From an uncultured Collinsella sp. (lineage in GTDB: Bacteria; Actinomycetota; Coriobacteriia; Coriobacteriales; Coriobacteriaceae): a stretch of 15,917 nucleotides of DNA. The stretch lies in NCBI GenBank assembly GCA_900547125.1, contig URFU01000042.1:1-15917 (forward strand). The letters are read 5' to 3'. The notes under the pieces were generated by a model. The model did no database searches. It saw only the letters and a list, made by a program, of their open reading frames with translations, and was not told the DNA's origin. A program made the translations under genes and the position numbers. Shown in pieces: positions 13,481 through 15,917 of this stretch (positions within the stretch are counted from its first letter, which is position 1; the number at the start of each line of letters is the position of its first letter).

Positions 13481-14500
13481 GTGGAAGCCGCGATTGATAT
13501 GGCGTTTGGCGGCGCGACGCTTGCCGCCTGTCCACTCTCGGCACTGGTGCTCTCGTTTGCCTTTTACGGGTTTTGCGGCTGGGCATGGGAGTCGACAGTA
13601 TGCGCCATGCTTAACCAAGGACGCTTCGCCAACAGCGGATTCTTGCTGGGGCCATGTTGTCCTATCTATGGTGTGGGCGGCATCGCCTGCTGGCGTTTGC
13701 TGCGCGGGATTCCGGATGCCTCGGGCCAGTTTGTCGCGGCGGCGCTTGTATGCAGCGTAATCGAGTACAGCGTGGGCCTTCTATTGGAAAAGACAACAGG
13801 CGCGCGCTTTTGGGATTACTCGCACCTGCCGTTTAATTTGCATGGACGCATCTGCCTGTACTGGGCTTGCGCGTTTGGCCTGGGTGCGCTGTGCATTTGC
13901 CGTTTAGTGGAGCCGGCATTGCTGGGGCTGCTTGGCCATCTGCCGGTGCTGATTGTGCGGCTGTCCGCCTTTATCGTCGCGGTCGCGATGATGGTCGACG
14001 CGGCATGCTCTTTGGCCAGTTGGCGCCGCCTGTCCGATCAGCTGGAGCGTGTGCGTGCCGACCTTGCCGACCGCATCAATGAGTCACTTGCCGATGCGTC
14101 TGACTCCATGCTCGAACGTATTCCCGATTCGGCGATCGACTCGGTGGCGCAGACGCATATCCGCAGCCGTGCCGTTAACGCGTGGCTGGCCGAGCTGGGC
14201 GACGCAACGCTCGATGCCCTGCGTGAGAAGGCTTCGATGCCGACGTTTATCTCGGACGGCGCTCATGGCCTGGCGCTTGCCGCCCGCCGCGTGGCCGATG
14301 CCGCGCCGAGCGTGCCCCATCCATCGCTCGCCCGTCTCCGTGCCGGCAGGCGCGCGAACCGTCCGGTGCCGAGTGTGTCGCTCAGCCGTCGCGACCTGCG
14401 CTTCTTCAATGCCTTCCCGCGTCTGCGCATCAATCGCTACGAAGGTGTCATTCGAGCAACTAATCTCCGCGACCGCGCTCACGAGCTGTTTCGGCGCTAG
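13481..14500 (+). CDS. PF06541-type integral membrane protein (putative ABC transporter permease)
   Basis: A 339-residue membrane protein. Its N-terminal half has the motifs of the family annotated as 'putative ABC transporter permease' (CmpB-like): FYGFCGWAWES (28-38), GFLLGPCCPIYGVGG (53-67), IEYSVGLLLEK (94-104) and FWDYSHLPFNLHGRIC (110-125), within about five membrane helices up to residue 178. The remaining 160 residues are a charged, mainly helical cytoplasmic tail with no recognised domain (LSDQLERVRADLADRI near 184-199 may form a coiled coil). It starts with GTG at 13481, six bases after AGAGGG. The stop of the HD-domain gene is only three bases earlier, so expression is coupled. No ABC ATPase gene is adjacent, so the transporter label is doubtful; its biochemical role is unknown. 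Confidence 0.88.
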   Translation: MEAAIDMAFGGATLAACPLSALVLSFAFYGFCGWAWESTVCAMLNQGRFANSGFLLGPCCPIYGVGGIACWRLLRGIPDASGQFVAAALVCSVIEYSVGLLLEKTTGARFWDYSHLPFNLHGRICLYWACAFGLGALCICRLVEPALLGLLGHLPVLIVRLSAFIVAVAMMVDAACSLASWRRLSDQLERVRADLADRINESLADASDSMLERIPDSAIDSVAQTHIRSRAVNAWLAELGDATLDALREKASMPTFISDGAHGLALAARRVADAAPSVPHPSLARLRAGRRANRPVPSVSLSRRDLRFFNAFPRLRINRYEGVIRATNLRDRAHELFRR

Positions 14501-14559
14501 CCGGGACGGGTGTGCTTGCGGCCCCCTTGCTCGCGTATTTCCCGTTCGTTTCGCGTCCG

Positions 14560-14596
14560 TTGCCGCGCCGTTTCCAAGATTGCGGCACCGTTTCCA
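14560..14596. repeat. Tandem 17-mer, 20-bp period, upstream of amtB
   Basis: TTGCCGCGCCGTTTCCA (14560-14576) and TTGCGGCACCGTTTCCA (14580-14596) match at 15 of 17 positions and start 20 bp apart, about two helical turns, so both would face the same side of the DNA. They lie about 100 bp before the amtB start codon, in the 198-bp gap after the membrane-protein gene. They may be a paired activator or repressor site for nitrogen control; no known regulator motif was recognised. Confidence 0.45.
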
Positions 14597-14698
14597 TTCG
14601 ACAACGCTGCGTTTAACAACGCCGTATCTGGTCTACACCAGTTGCCCCTCGACCGCATTATGGGCGCCGACAACGTTTATGCGATCAAGGGGGAGCGA

Positions 14699-15917
14699 AT
14701 GTACGATACGGGATCGACAACGTTTATGCTCATCTGCACCATGCTCGTGTTTTTAATGACACCGGGTCTGGCGTTTTTCTATGGCGGCCTGTCCAGGCGC
14801 AAAAATGTCATCAACACCATGCTTATGTGCTTTGGCGCCATTGGCCTGGTTGGTGTGCTGTGGATTGCTGCCGGCTGGTCGCTGGCCTATGGCGGCGACG
14901 GCTCGAGTCCGTTTATTGGAGGCCTTGACCAGCTGCTGTGCCTGCCGGTGCTCAACCAGGTGCTGCAGGCGGCCGAGGGCAATGCTGCGGACGGTGCCGT
15001 CTACCCTCAGATCATCAACATCGCCTTCCAGATGGCGTTTGCCATGATTACTGCCGCCATCGTCACGGGCAGCCTGGCCGGCCGCGTTAAGTTTGGTGCC
15101 ATGACGGCCTTCCTGGGCATTTGGCTGCTCGTAGTCTATGCGCCGCTCGCCCATATGGTCTGGGGCGGCGAGGGCTCTTTTATCGGCGACATCATCGGCG
15201 CGCTCGACTTTGCCGGTGGCGACGTGGTACACATTTCGTCCGGTCTTACGGGCCTGATTCTCTGCTTAATGCTCGGCCGTCGTCGCGGCTTTGGCATGGT
15301 GAGCTACCGTCCGCATAACGTGCCGTTTGTGGCGTTGGGCGCCGGCCTGCTTTGGTTTGGCTGGTTTGGCTTTAACGGCGGCAGCGAGTTTAAGGCCGAT
15401 GCCGTGGCCGCGCTTGCCATCCTCAACACCGTGACGGCCAGCGCGGCGGGCATGGTCTCGTGGCTTGCCGTCGAGCGTGTACATACCGGTCGCCCCACGC
15501 TGGTGGGCGCCAGCACCGGTCTGGTTGCGGGCCTCGTGGTGGTCACGCCCGGCGCAGGCTTTGTCGAGCCGTGGGCGGCGCTGGTCATGGGCCTGATCGT
15601 CTCGCCTGTCTGCTACCTGGCTATCAGCCATCTTAAGACCAAGTTCGGCTACGACGACGCACTCGACGCGTTCGGTTGCCATGGTATCGGCGGCATCCTG
15701 GGCGGCGTGCTCACGGGCTTGTTCTGTGTGCCGGAGCTCTCGTGGACCGGTAAGGGCGGCCTGTTCTACACGGGCGACGTGTCGCTGCTCATCTCGCAGA
15801 TCTTGGGCATTGTGGCGACGGTCGCTATTGTGCTGGTGCTCGACTTGGTAATCGTCGCGGTGGTCAAGGCGCTGTTCCACGGCAACCTGCGTGTGGACGA
15901 GGCCGACGAGGCGCTGG
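14699..15917 (+). CDS. amtB: Ammonium transporter AmtB, 3' end beyond window
   Basis: The visible 406 residues form a hydrophobic Amt/Rh-family channel that moves ammonium across the inner membrane as a trimer. The first helix runs into FFYGGLSRRKN (26-36), a family signature. GGDVVHISSGLTGL carries the first pore His (His178) and AFGCHGIGGILGG the second (His328). They are exactly 150 residues apart, as in E. coli AmtB (168 and 318). WFGWFGFNGGSE is the expected central motif. The start at 14699 has GGGGGAG about four bases upstream; an in-frame ATG at 14660 has no ribosome site. No signal-peptide-like extension is present, unlike the E. coli protein. The window ends near the start of the cytoplasmic tail. 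Whether a PII gene (glnK) follows, as is usual, cannot be seen. Confidence 0.96.
   Translation, partial: MYDTGSTTFMLICTMLVFLMTPGLAFFYGGLSRRKNVINTMLMCFGAIGLVGVLWIAAGWSLAYGGDGSSPFIGGLDQLLCLPVLNQVLQAAEGNAADGAVYPQIINIAFQMAFAMITAAIVTGSLAGRVKFGAMTAFLGIWLLVVYAPLAHMVWGGEGSFIGDIIGALDFAGGDVVHISSGLTGLILCLMLGRRRGFGMVSYRPHNVPFVALGAGLLWFGWFGFNGGSEFKADAVAALAILNTVTASAAGMVSWLAVERVHTGRPTLVGASTGLVAGLVVVTPGAGFVEPWAALVMGLIVSPVCYLAISHLKTKFGYDDALDAFGCHGIGGILGGVLTGLFCVPELSWTGKGGLFYTGDVSLLISQILGIVATVAIVLVLDLVIVAVVKALFHGNLRVDEADEAL

Noticed and set aside
15266..15880. Minus-strand 204-residue open frame
   Set aside because: Antisense to amtB, with a His/Arg/Gln-rich shadow composition.

Overview
The window looks like chromosome of a GC-rich (about 60% by eye) gut Actinomycetota of the class Coriobacteriia, most likely Collinsella or a close relative. 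This rests on codon use (strong C/G third positions), an SEC-C-tagged methionine aminopeptidase, the GGDEF/REC/HD-GYP plus Hpt pair, and the style of the amino-acid ABC operon. It is inferred from family resemblance, not from a search.

Layout. (1) 1-664, minus: 5' part of a D-2-hydroxyacid dehydrogenase gene whose frame runs off the left edge. Its last ~40 visible residues do not look like a dehydrogenase. (2) 798-1685, minus: methionine aminopeptidase, followed by a strong terminator. (3) 1846-2622, minus: radical SAM protein. (4) 2857-3654, plus: alpha/beta hydrolase. (5) 3866-6126, plus: a two-gene signalling operon, a degenerate-GGDEF/receiver/HD-GYP protein followed by an Hpt-like protein whose phospho-accepting His is Arg. 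(6) 6232-10554, minus: a polar amino-acid ABC importer (lipoprotein, two permeases, ATPase) followed by a class I glutamine-amidotransferase-like (peptidase C26) hydrolase. (7) 10555-10930: a 376-bp intergenic region with a promoter, a REP-like palindrome, a regularly spaced array of four alternating 15-mers and a terminator. (8) 10931-12712, minus: a DXS-like thiamine-diphosphate enzyme. (9) 12941-14500, plus: an HD-domain hydrolase coupled to a PF06541-type membrane protein. (10) 14699-right edge, plus: ammonium transporter AmtB.

How the genes fit together. The importer, the gamma-glutamyl-hydrolase-like enzyme and AmtB give the right half a nitrogen and amino-acid uptake theme, although they are separate transcription units. 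The signalling operon should act in cyclic-di-GMP turnover: its HD-GYP half looks catalytically intact, while the GGDEF half looks like a sensor (I-site kept, catalytic motif lost).

The intergenic regions are rich in perfect palindromes that gene annotation does not explain: an 11-bp arm hairpin at 684-718, a 20-bp arm hairpin at 1738-1804, and the four-unit array at 10739-10873 with exact 40-bp periodicity and alternating orientation. That array, the dehydrogenase/phage-like junction at the left edge and the His-less Hpt are the observations most worth following up.
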